Below, piece by piece: positions 1 to 5,213 of a DNA stretch of 5,241 nucleotides. A program made the translations under genes and the position numbers. The notes beneath the pieces were generated by a model, which saw nothing but the letters and a program-made list of their open reading frames with translations, was not told the DNA's origin and ran no database searches. Position 1 is the stretch's first letter. Each line of letters starts with the position of its first letter. Source of the stretch: Cyanobacteria bacterium UBA11370 (lineage in GTDB: Bacteria > Cyanobacteriota > Cyanobacteriia > Cyanobacteriales > Coleofasciculaceae); NCBI GenBank assembly GCA_003486645.1, contig DNGI01000286.1, positions 1-5,241 of the forward strand, in the 5' to 3' direction.

Positions 1-124
1 CCGCCTAGAGTGACAAAAGAGCGATAAGTTGATAAATTCCCAGAAACCATCTATTTAAAGAAATCATTCAAATCAACTTTCTTATATACTGGGTAATTTG
101 AACAAAAAATGACAATAAAATCAG

Positions 125-153
125 AAAAAATAGGCTCTGAAAATTTTTAGAGC
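125..153 (-). terminator. Probable intrinsic terminator of the kinase gene
   Basis: Read on the minus strand, arms GCTCT (153-149) and AGAGC (138-134) form a 5-bp stem. After one mismatch it is extended by A/T pairs (147-145 with 140-142). A run of six U (130-125) follows within four bases. It lies about 90 nt past the kinase stop codon in the right orientation. The stem is short, so this is a moderate call; no other intrinsic terminator is visible downstream of the kinase. Confidence 0.45.
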
Positions 154-240
154 TGAGAATACATCAAAAGTCCTGGTAATCCGAGTCAGATCTGCGGAAT
201 GTGGGTTACAACTCTAAACGAAAATGGTATCAACTCATTT

Positions 241-2037
241 CTACGGCTTAATCAAATTCTGCTCTAACTTACGATACTTAGCAATTCGCCTTGCGCGATC
301 GCACACTGGATAAACAATCATCGTTGCTAAGGGAAAACTCGTCCCTAAAATTGCTGACATTACCATCCCATTTACAAATCCCAACTTCAACCCAATCCCT
401 AAACTAATTCCTAACGCGGCTGATAAAAACGAAACTCCAAACGCCAGTGTTTTACTAAAGCCTCGTTCCACACAACTTTCAGCAACACCTTCCCCTTCAA
501 ACGCAGTCATAAATACTACCGCATCCACCGCCGCAAAGGCAGCAATTGCCGCATCTGTCGCCCGGAATTGTGCCCCAAATCGAGTTACAAATATCGCAGC
601 AACGCCAGCAAAAAATACAGCAGCTACGGTATCTAAGGCTTTTAATTTAACGCCAAATTTAGATCGAATTTTTGCGACTAATTTCGATATCCAACCTGAC
701 GTGACTGCGGCGACTAATCCTAATCCTGCGACTAAGGCTGAGATAAAAATGGCGATCGCTACTCCCACAGTTCCACTTTTACTGATAATTTCTTGCCAAG
801 CTGTTGTTTCTACCCAAGTAGCAGCCGTAGCAAATAAAACCAGTAAGGTTAGAGAAGAATAGGGTAATTTTTTCGCCGGAATAGGTACGGGAGCTGTGTT
901 TACTTTTAGGGTTAAAACCTGAGTTTTGGGTTGAGAATTGGTGTGAATTAATATCTCCCGCTCATAGGTTTTATTGGCCATCAGCTTACTGGTATCAACG
1001 GTAATTTTACACAGGGATTGATTCCCAATAAAATGAGATTGTTCAAAAAAAATCCATTCATGAAAATCAGGAGTATGAGGGGGATCGCTCAAATGGGGGG
1101 CAACTTCCCATCGGCTTTCTAAAACCGTATCAGGAATTGAATTACTAATCGTAATTTTTTGAGTAACCTTCTCACCTAATTTATTAGCCTTAAATTCTAA
1201 ATAAGGTTGAGAAAGATTGACTTCCGGAACGCGAATCACATAAATCGGATTGAGAGCATCTAACGCGGTTTTGGCATCAGGAAAACGGTCTTTGGGTTTG
1301 AGTTCCACCATCTTTTGTAGCCACTCAATCCAACGCAGACTGAGCTTGGGAACTAATGGCTTGAAATTAATGCGGTAATCATCATCAATTAACTCACTAA
1401 TTGCCGTGGATGGAGTTCCAGTTAGTAAACAAATTAACGTTGTTCCTAACCCATAAAGGTCTGAGGCTTCACTTAATTGTCGGTTAAACAGTTGCTCTGG
1501 AGCCATAAAACCAATCGTGCCTTTAGCAACACTACTCACCGCCATCTCACTATCCCCAATTCGAGCTAAACCAAAATCAACTAAATAAACATTCATTTGG
1601 TGGTCAACGAGGATATTTTCTGGTTTAATATCCCGATGGCTAATTGGAGGAATTCGCTGTTGCAGATAAATCAGAATGTTGAGTAAAGAAACCGCAATTT
1701 GCTTAATTTCATCAGCATCAAAACTGCGAGGAACAGCTAAAGAAGGGGCATTTTTATAGTCTTGTAGTAAGCAAAAACCCGTGGTGGTTTGAAATGAACC
1801 CAAGTAACGCGGAATACCGGGATGATTTAACCCACGTAATACTTGAATTTCCCGTTCGATCGCGTCATAATCTGACCAATTCGTGTCACCTTGGGCAAAC
1901 CGAAACTGTTTAATCACCACAGGTTGGCGGTTCGTTTGGGTGAGAGCGAGGTAAGTGATTCGTCCACCCGTTCGATTATGCCCTAATTGCTTAATTACCC
2001 TGAAACCGTGGCTCGATAAGTCTGGAAAATTGCTCAT
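241..2037 (-). CDS. Membrane-anchored Ser/Thr protein kinase with beta-sandwich linker and multi-pass C-terminus
   Basis: A Hanks-type Ser/Thr kinase of 598 aa that phosphorylates proteins using ATP. The kinase domain spans residues 10-265 and its catalytic set looks complete: K43 in VVIK, likely helix-C E63, HRDIKPEN at 134-141, DFG at 154-156, GTIGFMAPE at 173-181, D193 in SDLYGLG and R251 in KDRF. The glycine loop is LGHNRTGG (18-25), not GxGxxG; I recall this variant from cyanobacterial kinases and expect activity. Residues about 270-385 look like a beta-sandwich, with alternating hydrophobic strands and the phrase TVDTSKL. From about 392 to 578 there are some six hydrophobic segments (roughly 394-411, 423-447, 468-486, 494-512, 530-553, 557-577), then a basic tail. 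There is no signal peptide, so kinase and linker should be cytoplasmic. The ATG at 2037 has no clear Shine-Dalgarno, but the domain begins right after it. The substrate is unknown. Confidence 0.93.
   Translation of the reverse strand: MSNFPDLSSHGFRVIKQLGHNRTGGRITYLALTQTNRQPVVIKQFRFAQGDTNWSDYDAIEREIQVLRGLNHPGIPRYLGSFQTTTGFCLLQDYKNAPSLAVPRSFDADEIKQIAVSLLNILIYLQQRIPPISHRDIKPENILVDHQMNVYLVDFGLARIGDSEMAVSSVAKGTIGFMAPEQLFNRQLSEASDLYGLGTTLICLLTGTPSTAISELIDDDYRINFKPLVPKLSLRWIEWLQKMVELKPKDRFPDAKTALDALNPIYVIRVPEVNLSQPYLEFKANKLGEKVTQKITISNSIPDTVLESRWEVAPHLSDPPHTPDFHEWIFFEQSHFIGNQSLCKITVDTSKLMANKTYEREILIHTNSQPKTQVLTLKVNTAPVPIPAKKLPYSSLTLLVLFATAATWVETTAWQEIISKSGTVGVAIAIFISALVAGLGLVAAVTSGWISKLVAKIRSKFGVKLKALDTVAAVFFAGVAAIFVTRFGAQFRATDAAIAAFAAVDAVVFMTAFEGEGVAESCVERGFSKTLAFGVSFLSAALGISLGIGLKLGFVNGMVMSAILGTSFPLATMIVYPVCDRARRIAKYRKLEQNLIKP
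295..302. repeat. HIP1 octamer GCGATCGC
   Basis: One of four exact copies in the window (others at 752-759, 3182-3189 and 4553-4560). Two are inside the kinase gene, one at the start of the phosphoribosyltransferase remnant, one in the DUF6391 leader. HIP1 is greatly over-represented in many cyanobacterial genomes and is the best taxonomic marker here. Confidence 0.9.
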
Positions 2038-2101
2038 GAGTCTATGAGGAGGAAAGCAAGCGAAATGCGAGTTACCCTACCCGGCGGTAAGTCTTAATTC
2101 T

Positions 2102-2133
2102 CTTCTCCGATCAAGCTTGGCTGTCCGGAGAAG
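2102..2133. repeat. Inverted repeat between CSD ORF and kinase
   Basis: CTTCTCCG (2102-2109) and CGGAGAAG (2126-2133) are a perfect 8-bp inverted repeat around a 16-nt loop that contains AAGCTT. It lies 65-96 bp upstream of the kinase start. No U-run follows on either strand, so it is not a standard terminator. It could be a leader hairpin or an operator of the kinase gene, but the role is inference. Confidence 0.4.
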
Positions 2134-2208
2134 CGGAAACAAACACAGCCACTTTTCCCGCAAATATTGGCGAGTAAAGTTATCGCTTTATCCACGATAG
2201 CGTCAAGT

Positions 2209-2234
2209 TGGAGAATGGGGAGTGGAGAATGGGG
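2209..2234. repeat. 12-bp direct repeat, two copies
   Basis: TGGAGAATGGGG occurs at 2209-2220 and again at 2223-2234, a period of 14 bp. G-rich short tandem repeats of this kind are common between cyanobacterial genes. It lies just past the cold-shock ORF, inside its putative frameshifted tail, which suggests this sequence is no longer under coding constraint. Confidence 0.5.
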
Positions 2235-2277
2235 TGTGAGGGCTTAAAAAGCTGGAGCTTATCGTTTGCAATCCTCT

Positions 2278-2451
2278 TCACCTTCTCAGGAGTAGACTGA
2301 TAACATCACCGACTTGTGGACGGCGATTAACGTCTTTGAAGGCGGTGATATGCAGAAAAACCTCTTGACCTCCATCTTCTGGTTTTATAAACCCAAAGCC
2401 CCGATCATCTTTCCAGACCCTTAATTGACCTTTATGCCTACTGGGTTTCAT
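2278..2451 (-). CDS. Short cold-shock-domain protein, C-terminally truncated, probably frameshifted
   Basis: This 57-aa ORF starts at an ATG at 2451 and ends with a TGA at 2280-2278. It is a clear cold-shock domain, the small OB-fold that binds single-stranded RNA or DNA. It shows KGQLRVWKDDRGFGFI (7-22) containing RNP1, VFLHI (31-35) as RNP2, then RRPQVGD (43-49). I recall this N-terminus from cyanobacterial CSD proteins, some of which carry a membrane DUF1294 domain after the CSD. A full CSD is about 65-70 aa, so the last strands are missing here. In the frame entered at TAT (2302-2300) the DNA reads YQSTPEKVKRIANDKLQ, which resembles the lost end of the domain; that frame stops at 2182-2180. 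So one indel near 2302 may have cut the protein. No good Shine-Dalgarno is seen. It lies 240 bp upstream of the kinase on the same strand. The family is confident; function as a 57-mer is doubtful. Confidence 0.75.
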   Translation of the reverse strand: MKPSRHKGQLRVWKDDRGFGFIKPEDGGQEVFLHITAFKDVNRRPQVGDVISLLLRR

Positions 2452-2487
2452 GAATGAACTTTATAGTTAGAGCCAATTAGCACAGTT

Positions 2488-2539
2488 TAACACTTCTAAA
2501 TTGGAAGTTTGACCGTGTTACCATTAATTTAAGAATTAA
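2488..2539. promoter_or_regulatory. Palindromic elements in the divergent CSD/Uma2 intergenic region
   Basis: TAACAC (2488-2493) pairs with GTGTTA (2515-2520), enclosing a nested CTTC/GAAG pair (2493-2496 and 2504-2507). TTAATT (2524-2529) pairs with AATTAA (2534-2539) around TAAG. Both sit in the 104-bp gap that must hold the outward promoters of the cold-shock ORF and the Uma2 gene, so they are candidate operator or leader structures. The region is AT-rich, and short palindromes are expected there by chance. Confidence 0.25.
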
Positions 2540-2555
2540 GCTGTACTACACCTCA

Positions 2556-3152
2556 GTGACCACCATAATTCAACCACCGTTTAACATCGAAGAGCAACGG
2601 GTAGTCTTGCCTAGCGTAACGTGGCAACAGTACGAAAGCCTATTAGCAACTCTTGGAGATTATCCTGGATTACGGCTAATTTACCTGGAGGGAACTCTAG
2701 AAATTTTTATGCCTTCTGCTGAACATGAAATGATCAAAAAGGTGATTGCAAGGCTCATAGAACGTTATGCGGAGGAGGTGGATATTCCCTTACATGGTTA
2801 TGGATCGACAACGTTTCGACGTGAAGCGAAAGCGCGAGGACTAGAACCGGATGAATGCTATTGTGTGGAAACTCTCAAAGAATTACCCGATTTTGCGATT
2901 GAGGTTAATTTGACGAGTGGGGGAGTCGAGAAATTAGCTGTTTACAAAGGGCTGGGTATTCTAGAAGTTTTAATTTGGCAGCCTAATAAATTAGCCCTTT
3001 ATGACCTGCGTCAAGAAAGCTATCAAGAAGTTATTCATAGCCAGTTTTTCCCCAATCTGGACTTGCAGTTATTAGCGCAATATGTTCGACCACAAGAACA
3101 ACCGCAAGCTATCAAAGAATTTCTTCGCGCTATTCGTTCACACCAGAGTTAA
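2556..3152 (+). CDS. Uma2 family endonuclease-like protein (DUF820, PD-(D/E)XK fold)
   Basis: This 198-aa protein has the normal Uma2/DUF820 length. The family has a restriction-endonuclease-like fold and is heavily multiplied in cyanobacteria; its physiological substrate is unknown. Recognisable pieces are RLIYLEGTLEIFMPSAEHE (40-58), the acidic EPDECY (97-102) with D99, PDFAIEVNLTSGG (111-123) with E116, and EKLAVYKGLGILEVLIW (125-141) with K126. D99, E116 and K126 are the likely metal-binding and catalytic set, though the motif is ExV followed by a displaced lysine, not a textbook ExK. The start is a GTG at 2556. No in-frame ATG offers a better start and the MTTIIQPP beginning is typical for the family, but no Shine-Dalgarno is visible. 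It has no toxin-antitoxin or restriction partner next to it. The family is clear, the function open. Confidence 0.9.
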   Translation: MTTIIQPPFNIEEQRVVLPSVTWQQYESLLATLGDYPGLRLIYLEGTLEIFMPSAEHEMIKKVIARLIERYAEEVDIPLHGYGSTTFRREAKARGLEPDECYCVETLKELPDFAIEVNLTSGGVEKLAVYKGLGILEVLIWQPNKLALYDLRQESYQEVIHSQFFPNLDLQLLAQYVRPQEQPQAIKEFLRAIRSHQS

Positions 3153-3181
3153 AGTATTAACTGGGGTTGTATAAGAGTTAA

Positions 3182-3304
3182 GCGATCGCCTTTTCTCAGC
3201 ATCTATCTATGACTTCTGAAACATTAGGTAATCGGGTGCTGTTAGTCTATGATTTAGTGGATTCTGGGATTAGTTTGCGAGACTCTAAGCTGTCGCACAT
3301 CTAA
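3182..3304 (+). pseudogene. Phosphoribosyltransferase remnant, PRPP-loop fragment
   Basis: From a TAA at 3179-3181 the frame reads AIAFSQHLSMTSETLGNR, then VLLVYDLVDSGISLR (from 3236), and stops at 3302-3304 inside transposon sequence. VLLVDDLVDSGISL is the PRPP-binding loop of type I phosphoribosyltransferases, here with the first Asp of the DD pair changed to Tyr. The closest resemblance, from memory, is to stand-alone cyanobacterial PRTases of about 200 aa (COG2236-like). The N-terminal part is absent: the upstream 29 bp only reach the Uma2 stop. Homology ends near 3286, where the transposon end begins. The ATG at 3209 would give a 31-aa peptide, which I do not believe is functional. Confidence 0.75.
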
Positions 3305-3425
3305 CTTGCATTAACAGCATTTCCGTTATTTTTAATTTTTCGCCCCCACTTGATAATCAGTTCACCCTCATTCAAAAGTTTATTTAATACTTCTTCCAGC
3401 TCTGTTACTGATTGAAATAGTCGAT
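3286..3425 (-). mobile_element. One-ended remnant of an IS630/Tc1-like insertion sequence
   Basis: The left boundary is put at the TA of 3286-3287, where phosphoribosyltransferase homology stops. The next bases, AGCTGTCGCACATCTAACTT (3288-3307), would be the terminal inverted repeat and overlap the transposase stop codon. IS630/Tc1 elements insert at TA and their transposase ends close to one end, both as seen here. No matching inverted copy occurs near 3420-3445, so the rest of the element is deleted. The right boundary is uncertain by about 15 bp (3418-3435). Family placement rests on the transposase tail and the TA junction. Confidence 0.55.
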
Positions 3426-3432
3426 GAGCCAC
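3301..3432 (-). pseudogene. C-terminal fragment of a transposase
   Basis: Read on the minus strand, up to 43 codons end in TAG at 3303-3301. They include LFQSVTELEEVLNKLLNEGE followed by LIIKWGRKIKNNGNAVNAS. I recognise the KW-RKIKN-GNAVNA ending from transposase ORFs of cyanobacterial IS elements, most likely IS630 family. The catalytic DDE core is entirely missing, so this cannot be active. The first few codons (VAHR, 3432-3421) may already be host-gene sequence. The fragment runs antisense to the phosphoribosyltransferase pieces on both sides. Confidence 0.6.
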
Positions 3433-3548
3433 GTAATTATTACGTAGACTACTTACTGGATAATCCCTGGATTCATCAACCCTTTGAACCCTATGAACGC
3501 ATGACTCCTAGTGAATTGGCGACGAGTTATTTAGCCGCAGAAGCGTAA
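3423..3548 (+). pseudogene. Phosphoribosyltransferase remnant, C-terminal fragment
   Basis: The frame reads DEPRNYYVDYLLDNPWIHQP, then FEPYERMTPSELATSYLAAE, and stops with TAA at 3546-3548. YYVDYL-DNPWIHQPFEPYE-MTP is the C-terminal signature I recall from cyanobacterial phosphoribosyltransferases of the same kind as the fragment at 3182-3286. It is in a different reading frame from that fragment, and the 30-40 residues that should join the two are replaced by transposon sequence. There is no start codon with an RBS of its own (the only ATGs are internal). Together the two pieces make a decayed gene disrupted by insertion plus deletion. Confidence 0.72.
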
Positions 3549-3568
3549 TGGGTTATAATTGACTAAGC

Positions 3569-3654
3569 AGAATTCGTAATATTAGTTGCCAAAATTAAGG
3601 ACACGAATATTATTCTGAATTCTAAATACTGAAGCCGTGGCATTAATATTAGTT
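3569..3654. repeat. Inverted and direct repeats upstream of the methyltransferase gene
   Basis: AGAATTC (3569-3575) pairs with GAATTCT (3617-3623), and the inner AATATT segments (3578-3583 and 3606-3611) could extend this as an imperfect hairpin. Separately TAATATTAGTT is repeated directly at 3577-3587 and 3644-3654. This fills most of the 149-bp gap between the phosphoribosyltransferase remnant and the FkbM gene. It could be a regulatory leader or the scar of a lost small element; the base composition is AT-rich, which weakens the case. Confidence 0.35.
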
Positions 3655-3684
3655 AGAGCGGGCAGATTATTAAGTATCATTCGT

Positions 3685-3688
3685 GGAG
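3685..3688 (+). promoter_or_regulatory. Ribosome binding site deciding the FkbM start
   Basis: GGAG lies nine bases before the ATG at 3698. A longer reading would begin at the GTG of 3683-3685, but that codon overlaps this site and has no Shine-Dalgarno in front. The ATG is therefore the preferred start. Confidence 0.6.
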
Positions 3689-3697
3689 TTAAAGCTC

Positions 3698-4423
3698 ATG
3701 AAACACTATGTAAAAAGATTGATGTACAAACTAGGTTTGACTGCCTACAAAAAATTGTCGTTTAAAAACTTTCCACCAGGATTTGATTTTGCTGTCGATG
3801 TTATTAGACTGACTCAAAAGTCTCCAATTGAGACTATTTTTGATGTAGGTGCTAATATCGGTCAAACGGCACTGTCCTTTTCAAAGTATTTTGATCAAGC
3901 TCATATTTTTGCATTTGAACCTGTTCAAGAAACGTTTATTGAGTTACAGCGTAATATCTCTCATTTACCGAGGGTAAACTCTTTTAATTATGGTTTTGGA
4001 TCAAAAGACTGTACTCAGCCCATCTATCTAGGAGATAATTCTCAACTGCATTCGTTGGTAGAAGGAATTACAGCCAATCCCTCTCTTGCTGAGATGATTA
4101 CAATAAAAACTATTGACAAATTTTGTGAGGAAAATAAGATTGAAAAAATTGATCTACTTAAGACAGATACAGAAGGTTTTGATCTGGAAGTAGTTAAAGG
4201 TGCTAAAAATTATTTAAGTAGCGGAAATATTAAATTAATACTTTCCGAAGTGGGATTTAAACCCTCTGACAGACGACACACATATTTTCTCGAACTCCAT
4301 CAGTATCTCCTCACACAAGCGTTTAGGTTTTATGCATTATATGACTTAGTACATCATGGTAAACGTAACTCAGGTTTATATTACTGCAATGCCCTATTTG
4401 TTAATTCCAATTGGGTGACTTAA
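3698..4423 (+). CDS. FkbM family SAM-dependent methyltransferase
   Basis: With the ATG start this is 241 aa, a normal size for FkbM-type class I methyltransferases, which mostly O-methylate sugars or natural products. The SAM-binding glycine loop is FDVGANIGQTALSF (48-61). FAFEPV (72-77) carries the acidic residue expected to hold the SAM ribose. IDLLKTDTEGFDLEVVKGA (151-169) is the FkbM hallmark, with the D-x-E-G-x-D/E pattern at 157-162. The C-terminal part (about 180-241) is less conserved. No signal peptide or membrane segment is seen, so it is cytosolic. The gene is visibly more AT-rich than the Uma2 and DUF6391 genes. FkbM enzymes often sit in glycan or secondary-metabolite clusters, but no glycosyltransferase is within reach here, so the acceptor cannot be inferred. 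It appears to be transcribed alone. Confidence 0.9.
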   Translation: MKHYVKRLMYKLGLTAYKKLSFKNFPPGFDFAVDVIRLTQKSPIETIFDVGANIGQTALSFSKYFDQAHIFAFEPVQETFIELQRNISHLPRVNSFNYGFGSKDCTQPIYLGDNSQLHSLVEGITANPSLAEMITIKTIDKFCEENKIEKIDLLKTDTEGFDLEVVKGAKNYLSSGNIKLILSEVGFKPSDRRHTYFLELHQYLLTQAFRFYALYDLVHHGKRNSGLYYCNALFVNSNWVT

Positions 4424-4476
4424 CTAGATCCACACTAGACTGGTTTAGGGGGAGGGAATAGTCGGTATTTACGAAA

Positions 4477-4514
4477 TGTAAAAGCTAAGTTTACCAAGTT
4501 TTACAATGCTTTTT
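4477..4514 (+). terminator. Possible terminator after the FkbM gene
   Basis: TGTAAAA (4477-4483) and TTTTACA (4499-4505) form a 7-bp AT-rich stem with a 15-nt loop, followed four bases later by five T (4510-4514). It lies about 55 nt past the FkbM stop codon. The stem is weak in G/C, so it may not terminate transcription efficiently. Confidence 0.25.
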
Positions 4515-4566
4515 GAGTAGGAACGCTACAGTAAAAAGAACATAGATGTTGAGCGATCGCCTTTTT

Positions 4567-4570
4567 GGAG
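4567..4570 (+). promoter_or_regulatory. Ribosome binding site of the DUF6391 gene
   Basis: GGAG is separated by ten bases from the ATG at 4581, a slightly long but workable spacing. It supports this ATG over later in-frame ones. The HIP1 octamer (4553-4560) lies just upstream in the leader. Confidence 0.5.
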
Positions 4571-4580
4571 TAGCGCTGCC

Positions 4581-5213
4581 ATGACTGATACAACTTCTGC
4601 CTATAGCGGTAACTTTTGGGATTTTGAGTTTCCTGCGCCTCAAGCGACACAGGATGCTGACTTGCTCAGGCAACTCGCGTTTGTGCCAGGATTAAAAGAG
4701 ATTCTCATGCTACGTCAGGTTCATGCTCTCGAACACGCCACGGTTTGGGTTTTGGATGAACAGCAGAGAGCAGATCGTTCAAGAGATGAGGCACAGTTGG
4801 AGAATGAGACTTTAGGTGGCTTATCCACCGATGAAGGGTTTTATCTCTATGGTCAGGTTAACCTATCTGACTTGAGACGAGCCGTCCCGATCGCTTTGCT
4901 TCGCCTCACCAGTGGAGAATGGGATTTAGCCGTACATCCTCGCTGTGGGACTAACCTTTCAGTCAGTATGATGTTAACGGCTGGATTGGCATTGGGAGCG
5001 CATTTAATCTTACCACGAGGGCCGATTGAGCAATTGATTGGTGTTGGTTTAGCGGCAGCAACAGCGACTCAGTTAGCACCAGATTTGGGTAGTTTAGCTC
5101 AACGATATGTAACTACTTCGATTCCGTTTAATTTGGGGATAGAAGATATTAGTGTAACATCTGATATGTGGGGTCGTTCGGCGCATTTTGTTCGGGTCAG
5201 ATGGCGGGAGTAG
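4581..5213 (+). CDS. DUF6391 domain-containing protein, putative membrane protein with HxxEH motif
   Basis: A 210-aa protein that I recognise as the uncharacterised DUF6391 type, common in cyanobacteria. The N-terminal 30 residues are polar and probably loose. The conserved core begins at LRQVHALEHATVWVL (44-58), with H48-A-L-E51-H52. Then come DEGFYLYGQV (84-93) and LAVHPRCGTNLSVS (116-129), with H119 and C122. Two hydrophobic segments follow (about 127-146 and 151-168), then a soluble tail ending in VRVRWRE. H48, E51, H52, H119 and C122 would make a plausible metal site, and HxxEH is the zinc motif of M16 peptidases, but nothing else here resembles M16, so catalysis is speculation. It is probably a membrane protein. 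No partner gene is visible; the window ends 28 bp after the stop. Confidence 0.85.
   Translation: MTDTTSAYSGNFWDFEFPAPQATQDADLLRQLAFVPGLKEILMLRQVHALEHATVWVLDEQQRADRSRDEAQLENETLGGLSTDEGFYLYGQVNLSDLRRAVPIALLRLTSGEWDLAVHPRCGTNLSVSMMLTAGLALGAHLILPRGPIEQLIGVGLAAATATQLAPDLGSLAQRYVTTSIPFNLGIEDISVTSDMWGRSAHFVRVRWRE

Noticed and set aside
1..50. Open minus-strand frame from an ATG at 50 running off the window edge (about 16 codons, MVSGNLSTYRSFVTLG)
   Set aside because: It is too short to judge, has no Shine-Dalgarno and resembles nothing I recognise. It could be the start of a neighbouring gene but cannot be supported from this window.
2556..3152. Uma2 gene as part of a toxin-antitoxin or defence system
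   Set aside because: Neither neighbour is an antitoxin, methylase or defence gene, and Uma2 proteins are abundant stand-alone genes in cyanobacteria.
3554..3559. Perfect TATAAT box upstream of the FkbM gene
   Set aside because: No acceptable -35 element lies 16-18 bp upstream (TTAGCC at best), and perfect -10 hexamers occur by chance in AT-rich DNA. It would imply a leader of about 130 nt.
3683..3697. GTG start adding five residues (MELKL) to the FkbM protein
   Set aside because: The GTG overlaps the GGAG that is well placed for the ATG at 3698, and has no ribosome binding site of its own.
4425..4438. CTAG...CTAG inverted pair after the FkbM stop
   Set aside because: Four-base self-complementary arms this close are expected by chance and no other feature supports a site here.
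4491..4673. 60-codon open frame on the minus strand overlapping the DUF6391 start
   Set aside because: It is antisense to the leader and first codons of the DUF6391 gene, its basic, low-complexity translation resembles no family I know, and it has no convincing start context.
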